NCBI RefSeq assembly: GCF_002897295.1
Contig: NZ_BEXF01000013.1
Span: 99,739-163,738 of the forward strand
Origin: Brevibacillus reuszeri
Lineage (GTDB): Bacteria; Bacillota; Bacilli; Brevibacillales; Brevibacillaceae
DNA length: 64,000 nt
Reading direction: 5' to 3'
Below, in pieces: positions 16,147 through 24,624 of this stretch (positions are counted from its first letter, which is position 1; each line of letters begins with the position of its first letter). The position numbers were made by a program, and so were the translations under genes. The notes under the pieces were generated by a model. The model ran no database searches and had not been told where the DNA came from. It worked only from the letters and a program-made list of their open reading frames with translations.

Positions 16147-17010
16147 ATGGAAAAGAAACTCGCTTTTCTCGGTCCCCGAGGAACCTTTACCGAAGAAGCG
16201 GCTCGCGCTTTAACCGTAGGACAAAAGCTTACACACGTGCCGTATCCGAGTATTATCGAAGTGCTAAATGCTGTTGCCAAGGATGAAGTGACTTTTGGAG
16301 TCGTTCCAATGGAGAACTCAATCGAGGGAACGGTCAATTCAACACTAGACTGGCTTATTCATGAAGTTGAACTGCCGATTTTGGCTGAGCTGGCTTTACC
16401 GATCACACAAAATCTGCTGGTTGCAAAAAGAGAAGAGCCACTCCCTTTTTCAGAAATCACGAGAGTGCTGTCTCACCCGCAAGCTATTGCCCAAAGTCAC
16501 AATTTTCTTCGAGAAAACGTGCCGAACGCTGCGATTGAGTATGTAAACAGTACTGCCTTGGCAGCGCAGATGGTGAGTGAGAACCCGCAGGAACCATGGG
16601 CAGCGGTTGGGACGAGACTGAATGTAGAGATTTATCCACTGGAATTCGCGAAGGAACAAATTCAAGATTATTCGAATAACTATACGCGATTTGTTCTGGT
16701 AGGGCGGGAGCCTTTGGATATGCCTGCATCCCAAAAAGAAAAAACAACGATCTTGGTGACATTGCCAGAAGATTTTCCTGGAGCGCTCTATCAAGTATTG
16801 GCTGCTTTTGCATGGCGAAAAATTAACCTGTCGAGGATTGAATCTCGTCCAACCAAGAAAGCATTGGGAAGTTATTATTTCGTAATTGATATCGAGCAAA
16901 AAATGGATGACGTGCTGCTTCCGGGCGCTTTTGCAGAGATTGAAGCGATCGGCTGTCAGGTGCGCCAGCTCGGCACTTATCCATTTTACCTGCTACAAGC
17001 CAATTCCTAA
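16147..17010 (+). CDS. pheA: Prephenate dehydratase
   Basis: PheA converts prephenate to phenylpyruvate, the committed step to phenylalanine. The 287 residues comprise the periplasmic-binding-like catalytic domain (about 1-190, from LAFLGPRGTFTEEAA to the Thr-Arg-Phe site in NNYTRFVLVGRE) and a C-terminal ACT domain with the phenylalanine-binding ESRPTKKALGSYYF motif. No chorismate mutase domain is fused. The start is ATG 16147 (AGGAG 7 bases upstream), not the upstream GTG 16129. Confidence 0.96.
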   Translation: MEKKLAFLGPRGTFTEEAARALTVGQKLTHVPYPSIIEVLNAVAKDEVTFGVVPMENSIEGTVNSTLDWLIHEVELPILAELALPITQNLLVAKREEPLPFSEITRVLSHPQAIAQSHNFLRENVPNAAIEYVNSTALAAQMVSENPQEPWAAVGTRLNVEIYPLEFAKEQIQDYSNNYTRFVLVGREPLDMPASQKEKTTILVTLPEDFPGALYQVLAAFAWRKINLSRIESRPTKKALGSYYFVIDIEQKMDDVLLPGAFAEIEAIGCQVRQLGTYPFYLLQANS

Positions 17011-17030
17011 GGATTGGCTTTTTTCTTTTT
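16997..17030 (+). terminator. Rho-independent terminator after pheA
   Basis: AAGCCAAT / ATTGGCTT stem enclosing the pheA stop codon, then TTTTCTTTTT. Confidence 0.9.
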
Positions 17031-17122
17031 CCTCCGCCTTCTAACAAGGAATAGCCTCCAAGGAGCAAAACGCCCATGGGTGCATAACATGGTAGGGAGT
17101 TTTACGCAAGGGAGGAGAAATA

Positions 17123-18670
17123 GTGAGGATTCACGTAGTCCAAAAAGGCGACACCATGTGGAAGATCGCCAAAAAATACGGCGTCGATTACAAGGAACTG
17201 TTACGCCTGAATAGCCAAATCAAAACTCCCGATACAATCTATCCAGGAGCGAGAATCAAAATTCCGGCGAAACGTGTACCTGTACGACCTCAAGACAGAC
17301 AAACACCTCACCCCATGAGTGAGGCCCCTTATGTAAAAGAGCGGCCGATTACGGAAGAGGAAGGTCCAGAAGTGCCAGAGCAAATTGAACGTAGGCCGAT
17401 TGAACCAGAGGAAGAAGAAGTGCAGATTGAATCCGAGCATGAGATGCGTCCGGCACTACCACCAACCACTCCACCACCACCGCCAACTGCACCACCAACT
17501 GCACCACCGACTGCGCCACCAAAAGAGCCGGAACCTGTTAAACCTGCGCCAACCGTCTCACCAGAATCTCTACCACCGCTTGTTCCATTGCCTCAACCAA
17601 CAAGACCGATTGCACCACTACCAACAGCGCCGTATGTTCCACCGAATGTCAACCTTCGTCAACAACCGATTTTACCACCAATGCCACCAGCGTTGCAACC
17701 GATGCCACCGGCGTTGCCACCAATTCCACCTACTCGGGTGAGTCCTTATATTTATCAACAGCCAATGCCACCCAACATACCGAATGTACCACCGATGCCA
17801 CCGACACAAATAAGTCCCTTGCAACCAATGCGGCCACCAGCTGTGTATTGTCCGCCATGCCAGCCGCAAATCCAGCCGACAAGACCACCTAGTCAGGTGC
17901 TACCATGGCAGCAGGTCCAGCCACCGCCACAAGTGCGTCCTATGCCACCAATGCAGCCACCGCAGCAAGTACTTCCGTGGCAGCAAACTACACCACCACA
18001 ACAGATACGCCCGTTCCCAATGCCACCTTTGAAGCCACCATCGCAGCCACGTCCATGCCCGCCATGCAATCAGCCACAGGTACGCCCAACCTATTCACCG
18101 CCACAGGTACGCCCAACTTACTCACCGCCACAGGTGAGTCCATCTCAAAAGACTCGACCAACTCGACCAACTCCGTGCCCGCCAGGTACTGCGCCGTTGA
18201 GGAGGCCTTCGTTTCCAAGCGCACCAATGGTATCACCGGAATTCATGCCGCCACCTGGAATAGCGCCCATGTTGCCATTTCCACCACCATTTCCACCGCC
18301 AATGCCATTTCCACCACCATTGCCATTTCCACCACCATTTCCGCCACCATTCCCACCATCAATGCCGTTTCCGCCGATGCCGATGCCAATGCCATGCCCA
18401 CCAATGCCGATGCCATGCCCGCCAATGCCAATGCCACTGAAACGACATCGTATAAAAAGACCGATTTGCCCAGAGCGCGTAGAGTCGTCATCTTCATCGT
18501 CATGCGATTGTTCTCCGGAAGAATCCGTTAGAAAATACAAGACTAGCAGAGGTCCGCAGCCATTTCGCAACAACATGATGTTTCCACCTTCCCCGTGTGT
18601 GTCCTCCATGCCTGAAAAAGGGGTATGGCCGAATTGGGGAGATGGACATGATGAATCCTCTGCTTATTGA
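17123..18670 (+). CDS. safA: SafA-like LysM spore-coat assembly protein with long proline-rich domain
   Basis: SafA directs inner-coat assembly and is anchored at the cortex by its LysM domain. This 515-residue protein has one N-terminal LysM (residues 2-50, from VVQKGDTMWKIAKKYG), an acidic linker, then about 330 residues dominated by proline, glutamine and methionine with internal repeats, two CPPC motifs, and a charged tail with a serine run and several cysteines. The GTG start follows GGGAGGAG. Identity with SafA rests on the LysM plus locus (after pheA, before cotS-like and bofC); the proline-rich part is not typical of B. subtilis SafA. It overlaps the next gene. Confidence 0.75.
   Translation: MRIHVVQKGDTMWKIAKKYGVDYKELLRLNSQIKTPDTIYPGARIKIPAKRVPVRPQDRQTPHPMSEAPYVKERPITEEEGPEVPEQIERRPIEPEEEEVQIESEHEMRPALPPTTPPPPPTAPPTAPPTAPPKEPEPVKPAPTVSPESLPPLVPLPQPTRPIAPLPTAPYVPPNVNLRQQPILPPMPPALQPMPPALPPIPPTRVSPYIYQQPMPPNIPNVPPMPPTQISPLQPMRPPAVYCPPCQPQIQPTRPPSQVLPWQQVQPPPQVRPMPPMQPPQQVLPWQQTTPPQQIRPFPMPPLKPPSQPRPCPPCNQPQVRPTYSPPQVRPTYSPPQVSPSQKTRPTRPTPCPPGTAPLRRPSFPSAPMVSPEFMPPPGIAPMLPFPPPFPPPMPFPPPLPFPPPFPPPFPPSMPFPPMPMPMPCPPMPMPCPPMPMPLKRHRIKRPICPERVESSSSSSCDCSPEESVRKYKTSRGPQPFRNNMMFPPSPCVSSMPEKGVWPNWGDGHDESSAY
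18074..18136 (+). repeat. 27-base tandem repeat inside the proline-rich region
   Basis: Two nearly identical 27-base units (18074-18100, 18101-18127) followed by a partial third, each starting CCACAGGTACGCCCAAC and encoding PQVRPTYSP. Neighbouring sequence has further looser repeats of MPP and FPPP codons, indicating slippage or recombination-driven expansion. Confidence 0.85.
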
Positions 18671-18681
18671 AAGGGACGGGT

Positions 18682-19710
18682 ATGAACAAGGGACTCATAT
18701 CTTCACTTGAAAAAGCGTTTCGCTGTCAGATTCACGGGGTAAAACCAAAGCGAAATGTGAATCTGCTGAAGACGGACCGGGGCCATTGGATCATCAAAGG
18801 ATATAAACAGCTGGAAAAGGCAGTTTGGGTAACCGAGCTTGCGGATGCGCTTCGACAAAAAGGATTTATGCACACGGTTCATTATGTTTCGGATGTTGCA
18901 GGAGCGAAAATTTTTCCGTATGAGGATCGCTATTACACGATCATGAAAATGATTGACGGTCAGGAAGCCGATAACGGCTCGTTGTTTGATGTGAAAAAAA
19001 CTGCCGAGACTCTGGCACGCTTTCATGTGGCTGCACAGGGCTTTCCTGTCGTACAATCATATGCTTATGAAGGCAAACTGGCTTTATTGGACAAATGGGA
19101 GAGTCGGTTAGAGTATTTCGAGAGGCTTACGTGGTCTATCGAGCAAAATGGTCCGCAAAACAAGCTGGAACAGATTATTCAGCAAATGTCAGAACCGGTG
19201 ATCCGCGATGGGCAAGAAATTCTCCAGTCTGCCTACAAGCTGCCGCTTACACCGGAATTGTTTGCGGCTATGGAGCGGGGAACCTTGGCTCATCGGGATG
19301 TAGCAAGTCATAATTTCCTGATCACACAAAAAGGGAGCTGCTACTTAATCGATCTGGACACAGTGGGTCATGACCTGCAGCTGGTAGATCTCGTTCAGTT
19401 GATGTCGCGAATGCTGTTGATGCAAGACTATCGCATGGATTCATTCGTGGAGGCGATGGAGGCTTACAGCAAAATCAACTACTTGAGCGATACGCAAATA
19501 TGGGCTGTGCATCAGCTGCTCCGTTATCCCGACAATTTCTTGCGTGAAGTCACCGGTCTATACAGCAATCGCCCCGGCTATCACGCAAGAGGAGTGATGC
19601 AGCTGCTACAAATGGAGGGCAAACTGCATCAAAACCGACAAAGCTTTTTAAATGCAGGTGAACGAATTTTTCAACGTTCGCCATGGGGTCATTACCACTT
19701 TGTGGGATGA
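18682..19710 (+). CDS. CotS/YutH-family spore coat-associated kinase-like protein
   Basis: The 342-residue protein belongs to the aminoglycoside-phosphotransferase/choline-kinase-like fold of the CotS group in spore coats. The catalytic-loop equivalent reads LAHRDVASHNFLI, followed by the metal-binding segment YLIDLDTVGHDLQLVDL, so both key aspartates are retained and kinase activity is possible. The substrate is unknown. The start is placed at ATG 18682 after AAAGGGA; an upstream TTG at 18667 lacks a site. It follows safA within 12 bases, so the two are probably one mother-cell unit. Confidence 0.8.
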   Translation: MNKGLISSLEKAFRCQIHGVKPKRNVNLLKTDRGHWIIKGYKQLEKAVWVTELADALRQKGFMHTVHYVSDVAGAKIFPYEDRYYTIMKMIDGQEADNGSLFDVKKTAETLARFHVAAQGFPVVQSYAYEGKLALLDKWESRLEYFERLTWSIEQNGPQNKLEQIIQQMSEPVIRDGQEILQSAYKLPLTPELFAAMERGTLAHRDVASHNFLITQKGSCYLIDLDTVGHDLQLVDLVQLMSRMLLMQDYRMDSFVEAMEAYSKINYLSDTQIWAVHQLLRYPDNFLREVTGLYSNRPGYHARGVMQLLQMEGKLHQNRQSFLNAGERIFQRSPWGHYHFVG

Positions 19711-19741
19711 AGCAAGGATCTTTCATACAGCGCAAAAAGAG

Positions 19742-19776
19742 AAACATCCCTCATTTTTTTTCGAGGGATGTTTTTT
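19742..19776. terminator. Bidirectional terminator between cotS-like gene and the nucleotidase
   Basis: AAACATCCCTC / GAGGGATGTTT perfect 11-base stem, T-rich loop, with T-runs on both strands, placed between two convergent genes. Confidence 0.9.
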
Positions 19777-19784
19777 CGTAGGGC

Positions 19785-21773
19785 TTACTTGGAAGCTGGC
19801 TTGGACAGGTCGATTTGGAACTTCGCAAAGCCATTTTCCAGTACATTGATGAATTTCATGTTGGACATTTTTTCAGCGAATGGTTTTGCATCTGGTGAAG
19901 AAGTAAACGTTACATTTACTTTTTCCTTCACTGGAGTAAATGACCAGTTGTTGTCCGCAGCTGGATTGATATCTTTTTGGCTGAGGATGTAGTCGATAAC
20001 AACTTGGCGGTTTTCGTCTGGGGAGTCGATGACGATATTTGTGCCATCCAGTCCTGGGAAGGAGCCGCCACCGCTTGCACGGTAGTTGTTCGTTACTACG
20101 ATGAATTTATCTTCTGCTTTTACAGGCTTACCGTTGAAGGACAGGTTTTTGATGCGGTTTGCATCTTTGTTAGCTACTGTGCCGTCAATCGCGTATTTGG
20201 ACGGCTGGGTAACGTCGATTTGATAGGTAACACCGTCAATCACGTCAAAGTTGTACGTAGGGAACGCCTCGTTCACAAGCAGCTGCTCTTCTGATTTTTT
20301 CACATCGATTTGATTGAATTGACCAGCGGAGCGCTCCAGCCACTCCTGCAAAGTAGTACCGTTGATCAATACTGCTTTCAGTGTGTTTGGATAGATGTAC
20401 AGGTCAGAAACGTTTTTGATTGCGATTGTACCTGCAGGAATGTTGGTGTAGTAGCTTGCGCCGTTACGTCCGCCTGCTTTGAATGGTGCACCTGCAGAGA
20501 GAACAGGGATTCCATCATATTCGGTACCTTTGATATTTTTTTCTACGAACCATTTTTGTGCATTGGTCACGATTTGGATGGATGGATCATCCTGAACCAG
20601 TGCAAAGTAGCTGAAGATTGGCGAAGCTGTTTTTCCTACTGCAGAGCGTACCCACTCGACGGTGTGATCATGATCTTCCTTCACAGCATCAAGAATGGAT
20701 TTGTCTGCGTCAGCGAGGGAAGCTTTATTTGCTTTATCGTAGATTGGAACAGCTTTGGTAGTAGATTCAGCTACTTTCCATTTTCCGTTTTCTTGTGTCA
20801 GCGTGAGGTCAATCACACCGAGGTTGTTACCCCAGTAGCCAGGCATGACAGCTGGCTTGCCATTGATGGTTCCTTTTTCGCTATCAACACCAGGGATGTT
20901 TTCAAAGCCAGGACCTGGGAATACGAGGTGGGAGTGACCGAACAGAATAGCGTCAATCCCGTCAATTTTGCTCAACTGATAGCTAGCATTTTCCAGATTG
21001 GCAGCGTTTTCAACAGGGCCGAGACCAGAGTGAGGTACAGCGATGATGAGGTCCGCGCCTTTTTGCTTCATCTCAGGGATGAACTTTTTAGCGGTTTCCA
21101 CGATATCTTTTGTAATGACTTTGCCTTCCAGATTCGCTTTGTCCCACTGCATGATTTGTGGAGGAACAAAACCGATCACGCCAACCTTTAGGGTTACTTC
21201 CTTGCCGCTCTCGTCCTTGAATTTACGCTCGAGAATTTGGTAAGGGGTGAACAGGTTTTTGTCGTTGTTCGGGTTGTTGTCTTTGTCATCAACATAGACG
21301 TTGGAGTTAATATACGGGAATTTAGCTCCTTTGAGGCTGCGGTCCAGATGCTCCAAACCAAAGTTGAATTCATGATTTCCGATATTGCCGACGTCATAAT
21401 TCAAGAGGTTCATCGCTTTGTATACTGGGTGAGTTTCCCCGTCCTTCAAAGGATCGATTTTGGCAACATAATCACCAAGTGGGTTACCCTGGAGCAGGTC
21501 ACCGTTGTCGATCAGGATGCTGTTTTTTGCTTCCTCACGTGCTTTTTTGATGAGAGTAGCCGTTTTAGCAAGACCGAATTCGTCAGTAGACTTGTCTTGA
21601 TAGTAGTCATAGTTGACGATGTTAGTGTGGATGTCGGTAGTTTCCAAGAGGCGGAGCTTAAGAGTGGAGCTGGCTGCAGCGCTTACAGGAGTAAGTGGAA
21701 AAGAGATGGCGCTAACAACCAAAGAGCTGCTGAGTAAAAACGCAGTCAGCATTTGCTTGTTTTTCTTTGTCAT
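19785..21773 (-). CDS. Secreted bifunctional 2',3'-cyclic-nucleotide 2'-phosphodiesterase/3'-nucleotidase
   Basis: This 662-residue exported metallophosphoesterase belongs to the 5'-nucleotidase/CpdB/YfkN family that scavenges phosphate and nucleosides from extracellular nucleotides. After a signal peptide (MTKKNKQMLTAFLLSSSLVV to VSAA) come the metal motifs LLETTDIHTN, IDNGDLLQGNP, GNIGNHEFNFG and LFGHSHLVFPG, then a C-terminal nucleotidase domain with NNYRASGGGSFPG. No cell-wall anchor is seen. The start is ATG 21773, 11 bases after GGAGG; ATG 21782 is only 2 bases from that site. Confidence 0.9.
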   Translation of the reverse strand: MTKKNKQMLTAFLLSSSLVVSAISFPLTPVSAAASSTLKLRLLETTDIHTNIVNYDYYQDKSTDEFGLAKTATLIKKAREEAKNSILIDNGDLLQGNPLGDYVAKIDPLKDGETHPVYKAMNLLNYDVGNIGNHEFNFGLEHLDRSLKGAKFPYINSNVYVDDKDNNPNNDKNLFTPYQILERKFKDESGKEVTLKVGVIGFVPPQIMQWDKANLEGKVITKDIVETAKKFIPEMKQKGADLIIAVPHSGLGPVENAANLENASYQLSKIDGIDAILFGHSHLVFPGPGFENIPGVDSEKGTINGKPAVMPGYWGNNLGVIDLTLTQENGKWKVAESTTKAVPIYDKANKASLADADKSILDAVKEDHDHTVEWVRSAVGKTASPIFSYFALVQDDPSIQIVTNAQKWFVEKNIKGTEYDGIPVLSAGAPFKAGGRNGASYYTNIPAGTIAIKNVSDLYIYPNTLKAVLINGTTLQEWLERSAGQFNQIDVKKSEEQLLVNEAFPTYNFDVIDGVTYQIDVTQPSKYAIDGTVANKDANRIKNLSFNGKPVKAEDKFIVVTNNYRASGGGSFPGLDGTNIVIDSPDENRQVVIDYILSQKDINPAADNNWSFTPVKEKVNVTFTSSPDAKPFAEKMSNMKFINVLENGFAKFQIDLSKPASK

Positions 21774-21958
21774 GTTTTGCATAACCTCCATAAGTTTAAC
21801 AATAATGCCATGCAAAATAAGTTTATCACTAGAATTGTATAATTGGTAGATAGTCCCTTGAAATATGTCGTAAATTACGAATCTTGAGAGAGCAGGGTAT
21901 GGCCCCCTTCTTTACTGGCGAGAATAGGAAAAAAGACAGAGAAGGGGTTCATTGTAAT

Positions 21959-22537
21959 ATGGAAAGAAATAGAAAGTGGATGGTGTATGCTTCGTGGACA
22001 ATAGCCCTCCTGACAGGCCTTGTGGCGGGTTTCTTTCTAGCAGATAGCGGAAAGGATCCAGGAGGGCTGCGGCAGTTGTTTACCACGGTATCGAATAGGT
22101 CTGTAGACGCCGTCGGAAAGCCTTATAAGCTTGTTCTCACCTGGACATATCTGTGCGGTGTAAGGGATGAGGAGCATAGGCCGACAAGTCTTAGTCACTT
22201 GGCAGAAACTATGGTCGATTACAAGGGCTGGGAAATCGTATCAGCCGACTCAGCAAAAATGATATTAATGAAACGCGAGCAGGATATCTCTCCACGCTGC
22301 AAGGAAAACGGTCATTTCGGTATATCAGCTGACGGCATGCTGACCCTATTTCACGGCGTGCCGGCAGAGCAGGAGGTCGTCCAAACCTTTTATCGAATTA
22401 ATACAGCCAAAATGGAAGCGAGTCTTTCCAAAGAGGAAGTGGAGAACCTGAAGCGCGGTATTCGCGTTCGAGACCTGGCTGAATATAACAGTATCTTATC
22501 CACATATGGCGAATTTCAATTAAATGACGATTACTAG
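21959..22537 (+). CDS. bofC: Forespore protein BofC
   Basis: BofC is exported from the forespore to the intermembrane space and inhibits the SpoIVB protease, delaying sigma-K activation. The 192-residue product has an N-terminal hydrophobic segment (about residues 10-31, ASWTIALLTGLVAGFFLAD) and the family signature TWTYLCGVRDEEHRPTSL, followed by the small C-terminal domain (SPRCKENGHFGISADG). The start ATG 21959 follows AAGGGG; the frame extends further upstream without a better site. The locus just before ruvA/ruvB matches B. subtilis. Confidence 0.9.
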   Translation: MERNRKWMVYASWTIALLTGLVAGFFLADSGKDPGGLRQLFTTVSNRSVDAVGKPYKLVLTWTYLCGVRDEEHRPTSLSHLAETMVDYKGWEIVSADSAKMILMKREQDISPRCKENGHFGISADGMLTLFHGVPAEQEVVQTFYRINTAKMEASLSKEEVENLKRGIRVRDLAEYNSILSTYGEFQLNDDY

Positions 22538-22572
22538 GCTGCCCCGATGAAGGGCAGCCTTTATTCTTTCAT
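22536..22572 (+). terminator. Rho-independent terminator after bofC
   Basis: AGGCTGCCC / GGGCAGCCT stem overlapping the stop codon, then TTATTCTTTC. Confidence 0.8.
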
Positions 22573-23645
22573 TTCAATCGCCGTAATACGCCAACGTTCG
22601 CCGGGAGAGGAGCGCCGAAGGGTGAATTTCCAGCGTTCTTTTTGATCGCCACTATTTTTAGTGAAAGTATCGAGTTGAACAGGTACCTCCACCAAAAAAG
22701 GACCTCGTTCGTCAGATGGGATCATGACCTCCGATTTTTTAATGGATACAATTTCCTGCAGCTTGGAAGGCAGATTAAACCCATCAGTAGTCATCCGCAT
22801 CGTATGCTCATCGTGCTCATGCCAGGCCGTGAGAAAATACTCGATTAGCTCTTCCGGCAGTGCCCCGCTAATTGTGCTGGGCAAGTCACCAGACGCTTTG
22901 AGGATCATGAGGCTGTGACTTGGGTCAGGTTCTGTGCGCCGATGGGTTGAGCTGCCAAAAAAGTGAATACAAAAATGTCCCGGAAAATCATTTCCTCGAA
23001 TGGCACCCGCCCCATGTGGCATGCCATGCATGGATGCAGCATAGTAAAGTCCATCTACTTCGACGAGGATCGCCCGCCTTTTCCAGCTCCATTTTCCCTG
23101 GTAAATACTTTTCATAATCATGGTATCTTCACGGGTCAACGGTTGTACATCAGCATGACGACTGCCTGCCCTGCGCTGGACTTCAAATTTTTCGCCTGTC
23201 TCCATATCAATGACGGTGCCGTAATCCATCCGTGCGAAAGACTTTTTTACTTGCTCCCAAGGCACTGCTTGTCCATAATGGACCTTTTCCACAGACATGA
23301 CTAACTCATCGAGCCGCTTTTTCACTTTTGTGTCTACCAAATACTGTTTAGGTTTTTCTTTATCAAACAGGTGTCCATCGTGATCGTATAAAAAGATGCG
23401 CTTGTTCACCGTCAGAATTGCTCGCTGCCAATGTGGCTGAGGTGTTGCCGGAACTGATTTCGCGTCAGAAGCTGCGTTGCAAAGTGCTTGTCGTGAAAGG
23501 TGAGTGTAGAAATAAATAGGGAGGCAGGCGACACGGAAACGGATATCCTCACTTCGTCTTTTGAATTGGCATAGGTGATCTGAGCAAACGACAACAAGGT
23601 TAGGATCATACAGGAGCAGCATAAAAGAAGTAAGGCACGCCGCAA
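22561..23645 (-). pseudogene. Secreted protein gene interrupted by a frameshift
   Basis: Two minus-strand frames together look like one gene. The 5' frame begins at TTG 23645 (GGAGG 8 bases upstream) and gives a clear signal peptide, MRRALLLLCCSCMILTLLSF ending ITYA, then stops at 23412. The body continues in another frame to 22561 with about 330 residues, including HADVQPLTREDTMIMKSIYQ, SMHGMPHGAGAIRG and FPGHFCIHFFGSSTH, a His/Cys-rich motif I associate with secreted proteins of sporeformers, some carrying copper-amine-oxidase N-terminal domains. No homopolymer explains slippage, so it is a degraded gene, a sequence error, or genuine recoding. Confidence 0.6.
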
Positions 23646-23776
23646 GAAAAACACCTCCACCGTTCTATTTTTGCCTAATAAAGAGGAGGAATGAGGAGCA
23701 AATCTTGGTATCATAAGCATCTCGCTGTTTTGCCATACTGTTTTCATACGGCGATCATAAGGAGGAGTCTTTTAGC

Positions 23777-23968
23777 ATGTCTTCGATGCCAAGGGGTAGC
23801 TATAAAGACCAGTTCCACCAGCGTTTGTACGTTCAATTGAACCAGGGACACAACAAGCTCAATTATCGCCAGATCAATATGATTAATGAGCAGATGCAGA
23901 GCGGCGTTGATGAATACGCCCATATGCAGCATGATGTGTCAGAATCACTCGGGATGAACAAACACTAA
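23777..23968 (+). CDS. Small protein, 63 residues, unknown function
   Basis: A strong AAGGAGGAG ribosome binding site lies about 9 bases before ATG 23777. The product, starting MSSMPRGSYKDQFHQRLYVQ, is hydrophilic, helix-prone, rich in Gln/Asn/His, and has no membrane segment. I do not recognise the family. It has its own terminator, so it is probably a monocistronic gene between the frameshifted secreted gene and ruvC. A spore-related role is only a guess from the surrounding bofC/coat genes. Confidence 0.75.
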   Translation: MSSMPRGSYKDQFHQRLYVQLNQGHNKLNYRQINMINEQMQSGVDEYAHMQHDVSESLGMNKH

Positions 23969-23985
23969 ATGAGATGACGCCGTGT

Positions 23986-24027
23986 AACCCGTTCCCTCTT
24001 TTGGGAGCGGGTTTGATTTATTTTTTC
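23986..24027 (+). terminator. Terminator after the 63-residue protein gene
   Basis: AACCCGTTCCC / GGGAGCGGGTT stem with a TCTTTT loop and the T-rich tail TGATTTATTTTTT. Confidence 0.8.
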
Positions 24028-24123
24028 TTGGACTGATGTTTTTTGCATGGAAATGCACGTTCGCTTTTTGGGCGCTTTGTGTTACAGTAGAGAGTAGAAT
24101 CGTAGCCAAGCGGAGAGTGAATT

Positions 24124-24624
24124 ATGCGTATTTTAGGAATCGATCCTGGCATTGCAATTGTCGGATTCGGAATTTTGGATAAGCAGGGCAGCCAATTACG
24201 TCCTGTCCAGTATGGGAGTATCCAGACCGAAGCGGGCTTGCCGGTGCCGCTGCGGCTCAAACAGATTTTTGAAGCGATGCAGAGTCTTTTGGAGACATAT
24301 CGTCCCGATGAAATGTCGGTGGAAAAATTATTTTTCAATAAAAACGTGACGACGGCGTTTACAGTAAGCCAAGCGAGAGGCGTCATCCTTTTGGCGGCTG
24401 AACTCGCTGGTGTGCCTATCCATGAGTATACGCCGATGCAGGTCAAGCAAGCAGTGACGGGCTATGGTGGCGCTGAGAAAAAGCAGATTCAGGAAATGAC
24501 CAGGATGCTCTTGAAGTTAAAAGAAGTACCAAAGCCTGACGATGTGGCGGATGCGCTGGGAATTGCAATTACGCACGCACAGTTCCGGGCGTACATTTCC
24601 ATTTCGGAAGGAGTCCAAAAATGA
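24124..24624 (+). CDS. ruvC: Crossover junction endodeoxyribonuclease RuvC
   Basis: RuvC resolves Holliday junctions. The 166-residue protein starts MRILGIDPGIAIVGFG with the first catalytic Asp, has MSVEKLFFNKNVTTAF with the catalytic Glu, and PDDVADALGIAITHAQ with the last acidic pair. B. subtilis uses RecU and lacks ruvC, so its presence next to ruvAB is a lineage difference. Its stop overlaps the ruvA start by four bases, indicating a coupled ruvC-ruvA-ruvB operon. Confidence 0.95.
   Translation: MRILGIDPGIAIVGFGILDKQGSQLRPVQYGSIQTEAGLPVPLRLKQIFEAMQSLLETYRPDEMSVEKLFFNKNVTTAFTVSQARGVILLAAELAGVPIHEYTPMQVKQAVTGYGGAEKKQIQEMTRMLLKLKEVPKPDDVADALGIAITHAQFRAYISISEGVQK

Noticed and set aside
17041..17122. 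A sigma-E or sigma-K promoter for the safA-like gene.
   Set aside because: CATAACAT is present, but no matching -35 at the correct spacing was found.
18074..18136. Short tandem repeats considered as a CRISPR-like array.
   Set aside because: The 27-base units are directly adjacent with no spacers and lie in frame within a coding repeat.
17905..18609. Long alternative frames in the safA-like proline region, Thr/Ala-rich on the plus strand and Gly/Asn-rich on the minus strand.
   Set aside because: They arise from the CCA/CCG-rich repeats in the other frames, and the Pro frame continues from the LysM domain.
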